Shown here: piece after piece, positions 26,899 to 37,464 of the stretch | Position numbering within the stretch: position 1 is the first letter of the stretch | Layout of the letters: each line of letters opens with the position of its first letter | Assembly (NCBI RefSeq): GCF_030317145.1 | Contig: NZ_JASZYE010000001.1 | Location: 1,488,001 to 1,552,000, forward strand | Length of the DNA: 64,000 nucleotides | Source of the DNA: Variovorax flavidus | Lineage (GTDB): Bacteria; Pseudomonadota; Gammaproteobacteria; Burkholderiales; Burkholderiaceae_C | Reading direction: 5' to 3' | The notes under the pieces: model-generated | Seen by the model: only the letters and a program-made list of their open reading frames with translations | What the model was told of the DNA's origin: nothing | Database searches by the model: none | Made by a program: the position numbers and the translations under genes

Positions 26899-27306
26899 AT
26901 GAAAAAACATCTGCTCATGATCGCCATCGCATCCACTTGCCTTATCGCAGGCCAAGCCAGCGCGATGACCAGCGACGAATACAAGGTCGCCAAGGAAAAG
27001 ATCGAAGCCGACTACAAGGTCGACAAGGCGAAGTGCGACACGCTGAAGGACAACGCCAAGGACGTCTGCGACAAGGAAGCCAAGGGCAAGGAAAACGTTG
27101 CCAAGGCTGAACTCGAACAGCAATACAAGCCCAGCGAAAGCCATGCTCGCAACGTAAAGGAAGAACAGGTAAAGGCCAACTACGAAGTCGCCAAGGAAAA
27201 GTGCGACGACCTGAAGGGCGATGCCAAGAACGCCTGCGAAAAGCAAGCCAAGGCTGACGAAGCCAAGGGCAAGGCCGAAATCAAGGCGATGAAGACGAAG
27301 GGTTGA
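26899..27306 (+). CDS. Small secreted Lys/Cys-repeat protein of unknown function
   Basis: A 135-residue protein with a clean signal peptide (MKKHLLMIAIASTCLIAGQASA) and a mature part of about 113 residues that is almost all charged helix. Two related units are visible: YKVAKEKIEADYKVDKAKCD with LKDNAKDVCDKEAKGKENVA (about 29-70), and YEVAKEKCDDLKGDAKNACE with KQAKADEAKGKAEIKAMK (about 93-132). Each unit has two cysteines spaced by about 11 residues. Such proteins are common in Burkholderiales and often named TolA-like, which is only a composition match. It follows the CsbD gene and may be part of the same stress response. A terminator follows. Confidence 0.8.
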   Translation: MKKHLLMIAIASTCLIAGQASAMTSDEYKVAKEKIEADYKVDKAKCDTLKDNAKDVCDKEAKGKENVAKAELEQQYKPSESHARNVKEEQVKANYEVAKEKCDDLKGDAKNACEKQAKADEAKGKAEIKAMKTKG

Positions 27307-27344
27307 TCAGACCCGTCGGCCCCCGGGGCCGGCCAGCGATCGTC

Positions 27345-27370
27345 AACGGCGCCTGCGGGCGCCGTTTTTC
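27345..27370. terminator. Rho-independent terminator
   Basis: Stem AACGGCGCC / GGCGCCGTT with a TGCG loop and a short T run, between the secreted-protein gene and the convergent thioesterase gene. Confidence 0.78.
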
Positions 27371-27377
27371 TTGTGCC

Positions 27378-27815
27378 TCAGACGCGCAGGTCGTCGAGCA
27401 CCGCCTGAAGCGCTGCCGGCAACCGGACCGGCCGCTGGGTCTCCCTGTCCACATACACGTGGACGAAATGTCCTTGCGCTGCAGCGGTCTCGGCGCCTTC
27501 GGCAAACAGGGCGATCTCATAGCGCACGCTGGAACTGCCGGCATACGCCACCCGGATCCCCGCCTCCACCGTCTGCGGGAACGCGAGAGGCGCGAAGTAG
27601 TTGCACTGCGTCTCCACGACGAAACCGATCGTCGTGCCGTGATGGATATCCAGCGCTCCGCGCTCGATCAGCAGCGCGTTGACGGCCGTATCGAACCAGC
27701 CGTAATAGACGACATTGTTGACATGCCCGTACATGTCGTTGTCCGCCCAGCGCGTGGGGATGCTGCGAAAGGCGCGGTAGCTGCTGCGGAGTTCGGGGGA
27801 TGGTCGGGCACTCAT
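27378..27815 (-). CDS. Acyl-CoA thioesterase (4HBT hotdog family)
   Basis: A 145-residue hotdog-fold thioesterase. The active-site segment [20 protein letters not shown] holds the catalytic aspartate (D27 or near) and the conserved Gly-His-Val-Asn-Asn of the 4-hydroxybenzoyl-CoA thioesterase/YbgC type. It hydrolyses acyl-CoA thioesters; chain length is not predictable. The ATG at 27815 overlaps the stop of the deacetylase-like gene (ATGA), so the two are co-translated. Confidence 0.88.
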   Translation of the reverse strand: MSARPSPELRSSYRAFRSIPTRWADNDMYGHVNNVVYYGWFDTAVNALLIERGALDIHHGTTIGFVVETQCNYFAPLAFPQTVEAGIRVAYAGSSSVRYEIALFAEGAETAAAQGHFVHVYVDRETQRPVRLPAALQAVLDDLRV

Positions 27816-28750
27816 GGCGCGGCATTTTGCCAGCGCCGCCAGTATTCGCAGGCGACCCTGAAAGTGCCCAGTTGCACCTGCACCGTCTCGGCGATGTCGC
27901 TCGCATAGCCGCCAGCCATGGCGAAAGCCAACGGGATGCGCCGCTGCCAGGCGAAATCGAAGACGCGCCGGTCGCGCGCCTCCAGGCCGTCGAAGCTCAG
28001 CTTGAGGCGGCCGAGCCGATCGCGCTCGAAGGGATCGGCCCCGGCGAGATAGATGACCAGGCCGGGCGAGAACCGGCGGTCCAGCTCGTCCAGCGCATGT
28101 TCGAGCGCGGCAAGGTAGTCGTCGTCGCCACAGCCGTCAGGCAGCTCGACGTCGAGATCGCTGGCTTCCTTGCGGAACGGAAAGTTCTTCTGGCCGTGCA
28201 TCGACAACGTGAACACGCTGGCATCGTTGCGGAAGATGCTGGCGGTGCCGTTGCCCTGGTGCACATCCAGGTCGATCACGGCGACGTGCAACGGAATACG
28301 CCCTCGCCGGCCCTGTTCGGCCTGCATGAGCCTCGCGGCGACCGCGGCATCGTTGAAGACGCAAAAGCCGCCGCCCTTCCCCGCGCTGGCGTGGTGGGTG
28401 CCGCCGGCCATGTTGGCCGATACGCCTTCTCCCATTGCCGTACGGCAGGCGGCAATGGTGGCGCCGGTCGACCGGCGGGAACGCTCGACCATCGCTTCGC
28501 TCCACGGAAAACCGATCTCACGCATGGCCTCGGGGCTCACGCTGCCGTCGCTGATGGACGCGATCCATTGCGGGGTATGGACCAGGGCCAATTCGCCGTC
28601 GCTGGCACGCGGCGCCTCGAACATCTGGACTTCCGGCAAGTGCTGTTCAAGCTGGTCACGAAGCAGGACGTACCGCCCCATGGGGAAACGATGTCCGGTC
28701 GGGAGGGGCAGAACGAACTGGCCGGAATAAAACGCACGCATCGGAAACAT
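27812..28750 (-). CDS. Histone deacetylase-like amidohydrolase
   Basis: A 312-residue zinc amidohydrolase of the arginase/deacetylase superfamily. Charge-relay histidines lie in [19 protein letters not shown]; zinc ligands lie in [10 protein letters not shown] and [15 protein letters not shown] provides the C-terminal loop. Bacterial members include acetoin-utilisation AcuC and acetylpolyamine amidohydrolases, so the substrate may be an acetylated lysine or polyamine. The start is ATG 28750 (an ATG at 28741 is also possible). It is divergent from the phasin gene across a 164-base promoter region. Confidence 0.87.
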   Translation of the reverse strand: MFPMRAFYSGQFVLPLPTGHRFPMGRYVLLRDQLEQHLPEVQMFEAPRASDGELALVHTPQWIASISDGSVSPEAMREIGFPWSEAMVERSRRSTGATIAACRTAMGEGVSANMAGGTHHASAGKGGGFCVFNDAAVAARLMQAEQGRRGRIPLHVAVIDLDVHQGNGTASIFRNDASVFTLSMHGQKNFPFRKEASDLDVELPDGCGDDDYLAALEHALDELDRRFSPGLVIYLAGADPFERDRLGRLKLSFDGLEARDRRVFDFAWQRRIPLAFAMAGGYASDIAETVQVQLGTFRVACEYWRRWQNAAP

Positions 28751-28762
28751 TGTCAGGGTCCA

Positions 28763-28782
28763 TTTAGAAAGCGCGTTCTAAA
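28763..28782. promoter_or_regulatory. Perfect palindrome between deacetylase-like and phasin genes
   Basis: Arms TTTAGAA and TTCTAAA are separated by the self-complementary AGCGCG-type centre, 12 bases before the deacetylase-like start codon. The form is that of a TetR-family operator. It could control the minus-strand operon, the phasin gene, or both. Confidence 0.5.
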
Positions 28783-28857
28783 TTGCTGCAGTGCACCAGA
28801 AAAATCTTGTTTTGAAATTGAAGCTGCCTATACTTGAGGCCATGCTGCACCGCAACA
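28783..28857 (+). promoter_or_regulatory. Phasin promoter with twin PhaR-like sites
   Basis: A -35 TTGTTT (28807-28812), 16-base spacer and -10 TATACT (28829-28834) form a good sigma-70 promoter. Two related imperfect palindromes of form TGCTGC-N3-GCAMCA flank it: TGCTGCAGTGCACCA at 28785-28799 region upstream and TGCTGCACCGCAACA at 28843-28857 just after the start site. They resemble the TGC/GCA-rich dyads bound by the PHB-responsive repressor PhaR in other bacteria. Assignment to PhaR is inference. Confidence 0.5.
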
Positions 28858-28914
28858 AAAGTTCAGAGGCAGCTCACTGTGAATCCCCCTTTTCTTTCTA
28901 ACTGGAGTTCCCAC

Positions 28915-29472
28915 ATGGCCCTGACCGCTGACCAACTGATTTCTGCTCAAAAAGCCAACCTCGAAACCCTGTTCGGCCTGACCACCAAGGCTTTCGAAGG
29001 CGTTGAGAAGCTCGTCGAGCTGAACGTGACCGCCTCCAAGGCCGCTCTGACCGAAGCCGCCGGCACGACGCAAGCGCTGCTGAGCGTCAAGGATGCGCAA
29101 GAACTGCTCACGCTGCAAGCCAGCCTGTACCAGCCCCTGGCTGAAAAGACCGCTGCCTACAGCCGTCACCTGTATGACATCGCCCAAGGCACCGGCGCCG
29201 AGTTCACCAAGGCTTTCGAAGTGAAGGCCGCTGAAGCCCAGCAAGCCTTCGTCGGCCTGGTCGACAGCGCTGCCAAGAACGCACCCGCCGGTTCGGAAAC
29301 CGCCGTCGCCGTGATGAAGAGCGCCGTGGCTGCTGCCAACAACGCATTCGAATCGGTGCAAAAGGCTGTCAAGCAAGCTTCCGACGTCGCCGAAGCCAAC
29401 TTCCAGGCTGTGCAGACCACTGCTGTCAACGCTGCCAAGAGCACGGCCCAAACCGCCACGCGCAAGCGCTGA
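28915..29472 (+). CDS. phaP: Phasin (PHB granule-associated protein)
   Basis: A 185-residue amphipathic helical protein of the phasin_2 family that coats polyhydroxyalkanoate granules. The start [20 protein letters not shown] is typical of betaproteobacterial PhaP, followed by repeated Ala-rich helices and a basic Lys/Arg C-terminus. The ATG at 28915 has CTGGAG 8 bases upstream. The promoter carries two PhaR-like sites; tandem hairpins follow the gene. Its presence implies PHB storage in this organism. Confidence 0.92.
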   Translation: MALTADQLISAQKANLETLFGLTTKAFEGVEKLVELNVTASKAALTEAAGTTQALLSVKDAQELLTLQASLYQPLAEKTAAYSRHLYDIAQGTGAEFTKAFEVKAAEAQQAFVGLVDSAAKNAPAGSETAVAVMKSAVAAANNAFESVQKAVKQASDVAEANFQAVQTTAVNAAKSTAQTATRKR

Positions 29473-29483
29473 ACCATCTTCAA

Positions 29484-29570
29484 GCCCGCATCCAGCGGGC
29501 GCTGATTGTCTCCTTGGGTCCTTCGGGATCCAATTCAGGGGCCCAGTCCTTCGGACTGGGTCTTTTTTTT
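29484..29570 (+). terminator. Terminator region downstream of phaP
   Basis: Successive hairpins: GCCCGC/GCGGGC near 29485-29501, then the main one CCCAGTCC (29542-29549) / GGACTGGG (29553-29560) with a TTC loop and a run of eight T at 29563-29570. Confidence 0.85.
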
Positions 29571-29664
29571 GCTCGCCCCCAGGCTGCGTGCACTTCGTGT
29601 CACTTCGCCTTCCCCCTGCCGGGGGCAACACCGGCGGACCGGCGGAGCCGGTTCCGCGGTGTTC
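29571..29664 (+). repeat. 94-bp dispersed intergenic repeat, copy A
   Basis: Begins GCTCGCCCCCAGGCTGCGTG and ends GGTTCCGCGGTGTTC. The 3' half is a nested inverted repeat: CCCCCTGCCGGGGG, then AACACC ... GGTGTT enclosing CCGGC/GCCGG-type arms. It lies directly after the T run of the phaP terminator. Copies B (36061) and C (50211) share this order of elements on the same strand. Confidence 0.85.
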
Positions 29665-29740
29665 ACGAACGGGCCTGGCTTTGCCGGCCGTTGGTGGAAG
29701 GCGGGAATAATCTGGTGTTCATACGTTCAGGAGACTATTC

Positions 29741-30499
29741 ATGCAGATCGACGGGAAGGTTTTCATCGTCACCGGCGGCGCTTCGGGGCTCGGCGAGGGC
29801 ACGGCGCGGATGCTTGCGGCGAATGGCGGCAAGGTGGTCATTGCGGACATGCAGGCCGACAAGGGCGAGGCGGTTGCCAAGGAGATCGGCGGCGTCTTCG
29901 TCAAGTGCGACGTGAGCCAGGAGGCGGACGGTCAGGCCGCCGTGGCTGCTGCCCTGAAGCTGGGGAAGCTGATGGGACTGGTCAATTGCGCCGGCATTGC
30001 GCCGGCCGAGAAGACCGTCGGGAAGACCGGGCCGCATGCGCTGGCGGTGTTCAGCAAGACGGTCACCGTGAATCTCATTGGCAGCTTCAACATGATTCGC
30101 CTCGCGGCCGACGCCATGAGCAAGAATGAGCCCGAGGCGACCGGCGAGCGCGGGGTGCTGATCTCAACGGCCTCGGTGGCAGCCTACGACGGGCAAATCG
30201 GCCAGGCCGCGTACAGCGCCTCGAAGGGTGGCGTCGTCGGGATGACGCTGCCGATCGCGCGCGACCTGGCGCGCAATGGCATTCGCAACATGACGATCGC
30301 CCCGGGCATCTTCGGCACGCCCATGCTCTTCGGGATGCCTCAGGAGGTGCAGGACGCGCTGGCTGCCAGCGTCCCGTTTCCTTCGCGCCTCGGCACGCCG
30401 GAGGACTACGCCAAGCTGGCCAAGCACATCATCGAGAACGACATGCTCAACGGCGAGGTGATCCGACTCGACGGCGCGATTCGGCTGGCGCCGCGCTGA
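29741..30499 (+). CDS. SDR family dehydrogenase, 3-hydroxyacyl-CoA dehydrogenase type-2-like
   Basis: A 252-residue short-chain dehydrogenase. Cofactor motif TGGASGLG is at 11-18; the acidic residue of [11 protein letters not shown] suggests NAD(H); the catalytic triad is S145, Y158, K162. The segments [34 protein letters not shown] and [11 protein letters not shown] are typical of the 17-beta-HSD10/type-2 hydroxyacyl-CoA dehydrogenases that act in fatty-acid or branched-chain breakdown. Its 3' end overlaps the convergent YihY gene by 53 bases. Confidence 0.88.
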   Translation: MQIDGKVFIVTGGASGLGEGTARMLAANGGKVVIADMQADKGEAVAKEIGGVFVKCDVSQEADGQAAVAAALKLGKLMGLVNCAGIAPAEKTVGKTGPHALAVFSKTVTVNLIGSFNMIRLAADAMSKNEPEATGERGVLISTASVAAYDGQIGQAAYSASKGGVVGMTLPIARDLARNGIRNMTIAPGIFGTPMLFGMPQEVQDALAASVPFPSRLGTPEDYAKLAKHIIENDMLNGEVIRLDGAIRLAPR

Positions 30500-31409
30500 C
30501 GCTTCCGAGGGCTCCCTCGGTGTCGTCGAGCGGGGTCACGCTGCCGGTGCGTTCCAGGCGCTCGTACTGGGCGATCACCTGGGCGCCGAAAAGCACGAGC
30601 GTGGCCGCGATCTCCAGGCTGAGCAGCACGACGATGGCGGTCGTCAACGAGCCGTAGACCACGTTGACCTGGGAGAGCGTCGCAAAGTAGAGCACCAGCA
30701 CCCGGCGCGTGACTTCCCACAGCAGCGCCGCGGTGACCCCGCCCAGCAATGCATGGCGCAGCCGGAGCCGGCCCACGGGCATCACCAGGTAGAGCGACGT
30801 CAGCATGAAGATCTCGCCGGCGAGCCCGAGCAGGTAGAGCAGCACGCCCGACACGCCGGAGAGCGGCCAGCTGCGGCCGAGGAGTTCGATGCTTTCCTCG
30901 CCGATCACCTGGAGGGCGCCCGACACCAGCGTGACCAGCAGCAGCCCGATGCACAGGCACAGGATGTAGATATACGGCATCACCACGGAGATCAGGAAAT
31001 GCCGCGAGTGATCCGCCTTGCGATGGTGGAAGATCACGGCCATCGCGCTTTCGAGCACCGTGAAAGCCAGCGAACTGAAAAAGATCATCGTGACCAGCAG
31101 CACCGGACCGAGCACGTCCGCGTGGGTCAGGAAGTTCGAAAGCTCGGCGATGATCGCCAGCGACTGGCCCGGCAGCAGCCACTCCAGGTAGCGCCCGACC
31201 GCACGCAGCAGCGCCGCCTGCTCGATGAAGCGCGACAGCGCGATCACGCTCACGATCAAGAGCGGCACGATCGACAGCAGCGCGTAATAGGCGACCGCGC
31301 CGGCGAGCAGCAGGCCCTGGTTGGCCTTGAAACCCTTGAGCGCCTCCCACATGAATCTCAGCGGGTGGCGCAGCAGAGGCACTGCATGGGTGATGTTTCG
31401 TCGGATCAT
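30447..31409 (-). CDS. YihY/virulence factor BrkB family membrane protein
   Basis: A 320-residue inner-membrane protein with six transmembrane helices and the family's N-terminal segment [20 protein letters not shown] and the [20 protein letters not shown] region before the last helices. The function of YihY/BrkB proteins is unsettled (once called RNase BN, later linked to serum resistance). The ATG at 31409 matches the usual family start; an in-frame ATG at 31472 would add 21 residues. The C-terminal tail is Arg/Ser-rich and is encoded opposite the end of the SDR gene. Confidence 0.87.
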   Translation of the reverse strand: MIRRNITHAVPLLRHPLRFMWEALKGFKANQGLLLAGAVAYYALLSIVPLLIVSVIALSRFIEQAALLRAVGRYLEWLLPGQSLAIIAELSNFLTHADVLGPVLLVTMIFFSSLAFTVLESAMAVIFHHRKADHSRHFLISVVMPYIYILCLCIGLLLVTLVSGALQVIGEESIELLGRSWPLSGVSGVLLYLLGLAGEIFMLTSLYLVMPVGRLRLRHALLGGVTAALLWEVTRRVLVLYFATLSQVNVVYGSLTTAIVVLLSLEIAATLVLFGAQVIAQYERLERTGSVTPLDDTEGALGSVSAAPAESRRRVGSPRR

Positions 31410-31490
31410 GCGTCGGCTTCGGGAAGGGGAGTATGCCGGTGGCCGGCGGTGTGTTGATGGCTTGCGTATCATCTGCCGCTCTCCGCCTCC

Positions 31491-33461
31491 ATGACCATCC
31501 CCGCTTCATTCATCCAGGAACTGATCGCACGTGCCGACGTGGTGGAAATCGTCGGCCGCTACGTTCAGCTCAAGAAGGCGGGCGCCAATTTCATGGGCCT
31601 GTGCCCATTCCATGGGGAGAAGTCACCCTCGTTCTCGGTCAGTCCGACCAAGCAGTTCTATCACTGCTTCGGCTGCGGCGTGCATGGGAACGCGATCGGC
31701 TTCCTGATGGAGCACGCCGGCATGGGCTTTGTCGAGGCCGTGCACGACCTGGCCGGCCAGTACGGCATGCAGGTGCCGGAGGACGACGCCTCGCCCGAAG
31801 AACGGGCCCGCGCCGCCGGGCAGCGCCAGAAGCAGGCGACGCTCTCCGAGGTGCTGGAAAAGGCCGGCGAGGCCTACCGGAAGCACCTGCGCCAATCGCA
31901 GGGCGCGATCGGCTACCTGAAGAGGCGCGGCGTTTCGGGTGAAATCGCCCGGCAGTTCGGCATCGGCTACGCGCCGGCAGGCTGGCGCACGCTGGCGAGC
32001 GTGTTTCCCGACTACGACGACCCCCTGCTGGCCGAAAGCGGGCTGGTGATCGTCGGCGAGGCCGACGACAACGGGGACGGCAAGCGCTACGACCGCTTCC
32101 GCGACCGCGTGATGTTCCCGATCCGCAACGTCAAGGGCGAATGCATCGGTTTCGGCGGGCGGGTGCTGGGGGACGAAAAGCCCAAGTACCTCAACTCGCC
32201 TGAAACCCCTGTCTTCAGCAAGGGACGCGAGCTCTACGGGCTCTACGAGGCCCGGGCTGCGTTCCGCGACCGCGGCTACGCCCTCGTGACCGAGGGCTAT
32301 ATGGACGTGGTGGCGCTGGCGCAGCTGGGCTTCCCGAACGCCGTCGCGACACTGGGTACCGCTTGCACGCCGGAGCACGTGCAGAAGCTTTTCCGCTTCA
32401 CCGAATCCGTCGTCTTCAGCTTCGACGGCGACGCCGCAGGCCGGCGCGCCGCGCGCAAGGCGCTCGACGGCGCCCTGGCCTACGCCACGGACGTGCGCAG
32501 CATCAAGTTCCTGTTCCTGCCTTCGGAGCACGACCCGGACAGCTTCATCCGCGAGTTCGGCGCCGACGCGTTTGCACGTTTCGTCAACGAGGCGACGCCA
32601 CTCAGCCGCTTCATGATCGAAGCCGCCCGCGACGGCTGCGACCTCGGAACGGCGGAGGGCCGCGCCCACATGGCCAGCAACGCCCGTCCGCTGTGGAGCG
32701 CCCTGCCGGAAGGCGCGCTCAAGCGCCAGCTCCTGAGCGAGATCGCCACCCTTGTCCAGCTGAGCAGCCAGGAACTGGGCGAGCTATGGGCCCCGGCCGC
32801 GCCACGCGCACCGGCAGCTGCGCCCACGGCCCCGGCGCGCTCCGAGAGCGACTGGAACGACTGGAATGACCGGAGCGAACGCGTCGAATGGGTCGATGAT
32901 TTCCCCCGTCCTTCGGCTTCGCCTTCGTCCGAGAAGCGGCGTTTCAAGTCCTGGCGCAAGCCCTCTCCTCCACTTCCGCCACCCGGCGGCCGGAAGCTGC
33001 CAACCAGCCGCCCCGACGTGGCTGCGAGGCTGATCCTGTCGAACATGGCGGAATGGGAACGCCTCTCCCACGAGTTGCACGCCCTGCTGTGCGACCTGCC
33101 GGGCGAGCACGGCCAGCTCTTCGCCTGGCTCGACAGCCAATCGCACGAGCACGGGGTGCAGCCCTGGGCGGCCCTGCGCGAGGGCATGCGGGGTATGTCC
33201 TTCGAGGCAATGTCCCTGCGCGTCATGACGGGCCCCGACGGCGGCCCCATCGGCGACGCCGAGGGCGAACAGGCGGCCGATTCGGCCCGGGAACTGCGCA
33301 ACCTGCTCGACTACATGCTGGACGACCTGCTCAAGATCCAGCAAAGCGAGGCGATCGCGGCCGTAGGGAGCGATCCACGGGCTCTGGAGCGCTACAAGGC
33401 GCTGGAAGCGCGGCGGCTGGAGTTGCGAAATCGCCTCAATCCCAGTTCAAACACTGCTTGA
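31491..33461 (+). CDS. dnaG: DNA primase DnaG
   Basis: A 656-residue primase that makes RNA primers at the replication fork. The zinc-binding domain has C38, H41, C59 and C62; the polymerase core follows (about 115-260); the TOPRIM metal site is in VTEGYMDVVAL and VFSFDGDAAGRRAA; the C-terminal DnaB-interaction domain is near 510-656. A Pro/Ser/Arg-rich linker (about 435-505) separates core and C-terminal domain and is longer than in E. coli. It is directly upstream of rpoD, the classic macromolecular-synthesis order (rpsU not adjacent here). Confidence 0.95.
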   Translation: MTIPASFIQELIARADVVEIVGRYVQLKKAGANFMGLCPFHGEKSPSFSVSPTKQFYHCFGCGVHGNAIGFLMEHAGMGFVEAVHDLAGQYGMQVPEDDASPEERARAAGQRQKQATLSEVLEKAGEAYRKHLRQSQGAIGYLKRRGVSGEIARQFGIGYAPAGWRTLASVFPDYDDPLLAESGLVIVGEADDNGDGKRYDRFRDRVMFPIRNVKGECIGFGGRVLGDEKPKYLNSPETPVFSKGRELYGLYEARAAFRDRGYALVTEGYMDVVALAQLGFPNAVATLGTACTPEHVQKLFRFTESVVFSFDGDAAGRRAARKALDGALAYATDVRSIKFLFLPSEHDPDSFIREFGADAFARFVNEATPLSRFMIEAARDGCDLGTAEGRAHMASNARPLWSALPEGALKRQLLSEIATLVQLSSQELGELWAPAAPRAPAAAPTAPARSESDWNDWNDRSERVEWVDDFPRPSASPSSEKRRFKSWRKPSPPLPPPGGRKLPTSRPDVAARLILSNMAEWERLSHELHALLCDLPGEHGQLFAWLDSQSHEHGVQPWAALREGMRGMSFEAMSLRVMTGPDGGPIGDAEGEQAADSARELRNLLDYMLDDLLKIQQSEAIAAVGSDPRALERYKALEARRLELRNRLNPSSNTA

Positions 33462-33740
33462 AAATTACGCAGCGCGCTATAATGTAAGGCTTCGCTAGAC
33501 GCGAAAACAGGCAAGAGCGACAGCAGCACCTCCGGGCCGACCCCATGCGCAATGCACTTCCCAAAGGGAAACGGGTCAATACACCGCAAGGACTGCACAC
33601 CAAATGTTCGCCCGACATCTTGCCTTTTGACGGCTCTTCGAGGACTTGTGTCCTCTTGGCCTCAGTGTTTGTGCTCCTGCCTGCGCCGGGTTTGTGGCGC
33701 GTGTGATTCCGCTTGGTCCATCTTGTTGTATTGAGGTCGT
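33462..33740 (+). promoter_or_regulatory. rpoD promoter and long leader
   Basis: A consensus -10 TATAAT at 33478-33483 overlaps the end of dnaG; a -35 is weak (CTGCTT at 33454-33459 with an 18-base spacer, or TTGAAA closer in). The leader of about 250 bases before the rpoD ATG holds a hairpin GAGGAC/GTCCTC at 33638-33653. The SD TGAGG is at 33732-33736. No known riboswitch is recognised. Confidence 0.5.
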
Positions 33741-36056
<2,316 letters not shown>

Positions 36057-36060
36057 CCAA

Positions 36061-36153
36061 GCACACCCCCAGCCTCGCCCACTTCGTGTGGCTCGGGCAC
36101 CCCCTTGCAGGGGGCAACACCAGCGGCCCGGCAGAGCCGGTTCCGCGGTGTTT
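36061..36153 (+). repeat. 94-bp dispersed intergenic repeat, copy B
   Basis: Begins 4 bases after the rpoD stop. It shares CACTTCGTGT-type and GGGGGCAACACC elements with copies A and C and an identical GAGCCGGTTCCGCGGTGTT end; the first half is more diverged. Same strand and order as the other copies. Confidence 0.82.
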
Positions 36154-36174
36154 CCCGAGGGGGGAGAAGAAACA

Positions 36175-36198
36175 AGGGCGCCCGCGAGGCGCTCTTTT
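36175..36198 (+). terminator. Possible terminator of rpoD
   Basis: Arms GGGCGCC / GGCGCTC with a CGCGA loop (one G-U pair) and a following TTTTT, downstream of repeat copy B and before the Bcr/CflA gene. Confidence 0.55.
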
Positions 36199-36220
36199 TA
36201 TTGGAGACAGGAGAAGCCGC

Positions 36221-37459
36221 ATGAACCCGGATGCCGACAAACTCTGGCTGGCCCCGCGCTGGGCGCTGGCCGTGCTGCTGGCGGTGCTGGGCATGCTCGG
36301 GCCCTTCTCCATCGACACCTACATCCCGGCGTTTTCAGGCATTGCGCAGTCGATCGGCGCCACGCCCGTCGAGATGCAGCAGACGCTTTCGGCCTACCTG
36401 TTCGGGTTTGCATTCATGAACCTGTTCCATGGCGCGCTGTCGGACAGCTTCGGCCGAAGGCCGGTGGTGCTGTGGGGCCTGGCGGTGTTCACCATTGCGT
36501 CGCTGGGGTGCGCGCTGTCGCAGACCATCGGCCAACTCGTGCTGTTCCGCGCCCTGCAGGGGCTGTCGACCGGCGCCGGCATCGTGGTTTCGCGTGCGGT
36601 GATCCGCGACATGTTCCCGCCGGCCGAGGCCCAGAAGGTGATGAGCCAGGTCACCATCTATTTCGGCATCGCGCCTGCGATCGCCCCGATCGTGGGTGGA
36701 TTTCTCTTCGTGCACCTGGGCTGGCACAGCATCTTCTGGTTCCTCGTGGCGGTGGGCGTGGTGCTGTTCGCGGCCAACTACAAGCTTCTGCCCGAAACGC
36801 TGCACCGCGACCAGCGGCAGCCCTTCGAGGTGAAGCACCTGATGCGCGGCTACTGGGATCTGTGCTCCGACCCGCGCTTTCTGCTGCTCGCACTGGCGAG
36901 CGGCGTGCCCTTCAACGGAATGTTCCTCTACGTGCTGGCCGCACCCGCCTTTCTGGGTGAGCACCTCGCGCTGGCGCCGACGCAGTTCTTCTGGTTCTTC
37001 CTGCTGACCATCGGCGGCATCATGGCCGGCGCCTGGGCGAGCGGACGCATGGCTGGCAAGGTCGCACCGAAGCGGCAGATTCGCGACGGCTTCGTGATCA
37101 TGCTGGCAACCTCGCTCGTCAACGTGGTGGCCAACGCCCTCTTCACGCCTCACGCGGCGTGGGCGCTGTGGCCGCTGGCCGTGTTCGCCTTCGGCTGGGC
37201 GCTGATGGTGCCGGTGGTGACCTTGCTCGTGCTCGACCTGCATCCCGAACGACGCGGCATGGCCTCCTCGCTGCAGGCGGTGATCGGCTCGACCGCCAAC
37301 GGCATCGTTGCAGGCGTGATCGCGCCGCTGGTAATGCATTCGACGCTGGCGCTGGCGACGACCTCCATCCTGATGCTGAGCATCGGACTGGTCGCCTGGG
37401 TCTGGCTCCACGGGCGGTGGCCCGAGATCGGGCGCCTGGTCGCCGGCGAAGCGGCCTGA
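36221..37459 (+). CDS. Bcr/CflA family multidrug efflux MFS transporter
   Basis: A 412-residue MFS (DHA1) protein with twelve hydrophobic segments. It has the Bcr/CflA signature in the first helices (LGPFSIDTYIPAFSGIAQSI), the A-motif GALSDSFGRRPVVL, and the C-motif-like region RALQGLSTGAGIVVSRAVIR. Relatives export bicyclomycin, chloramphenicol or sulfonamides. The ATG at 36221 follows AGGAGAAG. The HPP-CBS gene starts 5 bases after its stop, so they form an operon. Confidence 0.88.
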   Translation: MNPDADKLWLAPRWALAVLLAVLGMLGPFSIDTYIPAFSGIAQSIGATPVEMQQTLSAYLFGFAFMNLFHGALSDSFGRRPVVLWGLAVFTIASLGCALSQTIGQLVLFRALQGLSTGAGIVVSRAVIRDMFPPAEAQKVMSQVTIYFGIAPAIAPIVGGFLFVHLGWHSIFWFLVAVGVVLFAANYKLLPETLHRDQRQPFEVKHLMRGYWDLCSDPRFLLLALASGVPFNGMFLYVLAAPAFLGEHLALAPTQFFWFFLLTIGGIMAGAWASGRMAGKVAPKRQIRDGFVIMLATSLVNVVANALFTPHAAWALWPLAVFAFGWALMVPVVTLLVLDLHPERRGMASSLQAVIGSTANGIVAGVIAPLVMHSTLALATTSILMLSIGLVAWVWLHGRWPEIGRLVAGEAA

Positions 37460-37464
37460 CGACG

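Noticed and set aside
33552..33734. 60-codon frame in the rpoD leader
   Set aside because: It has no ribosome site and unusual codon use; kept only as a weak observation on the leader.
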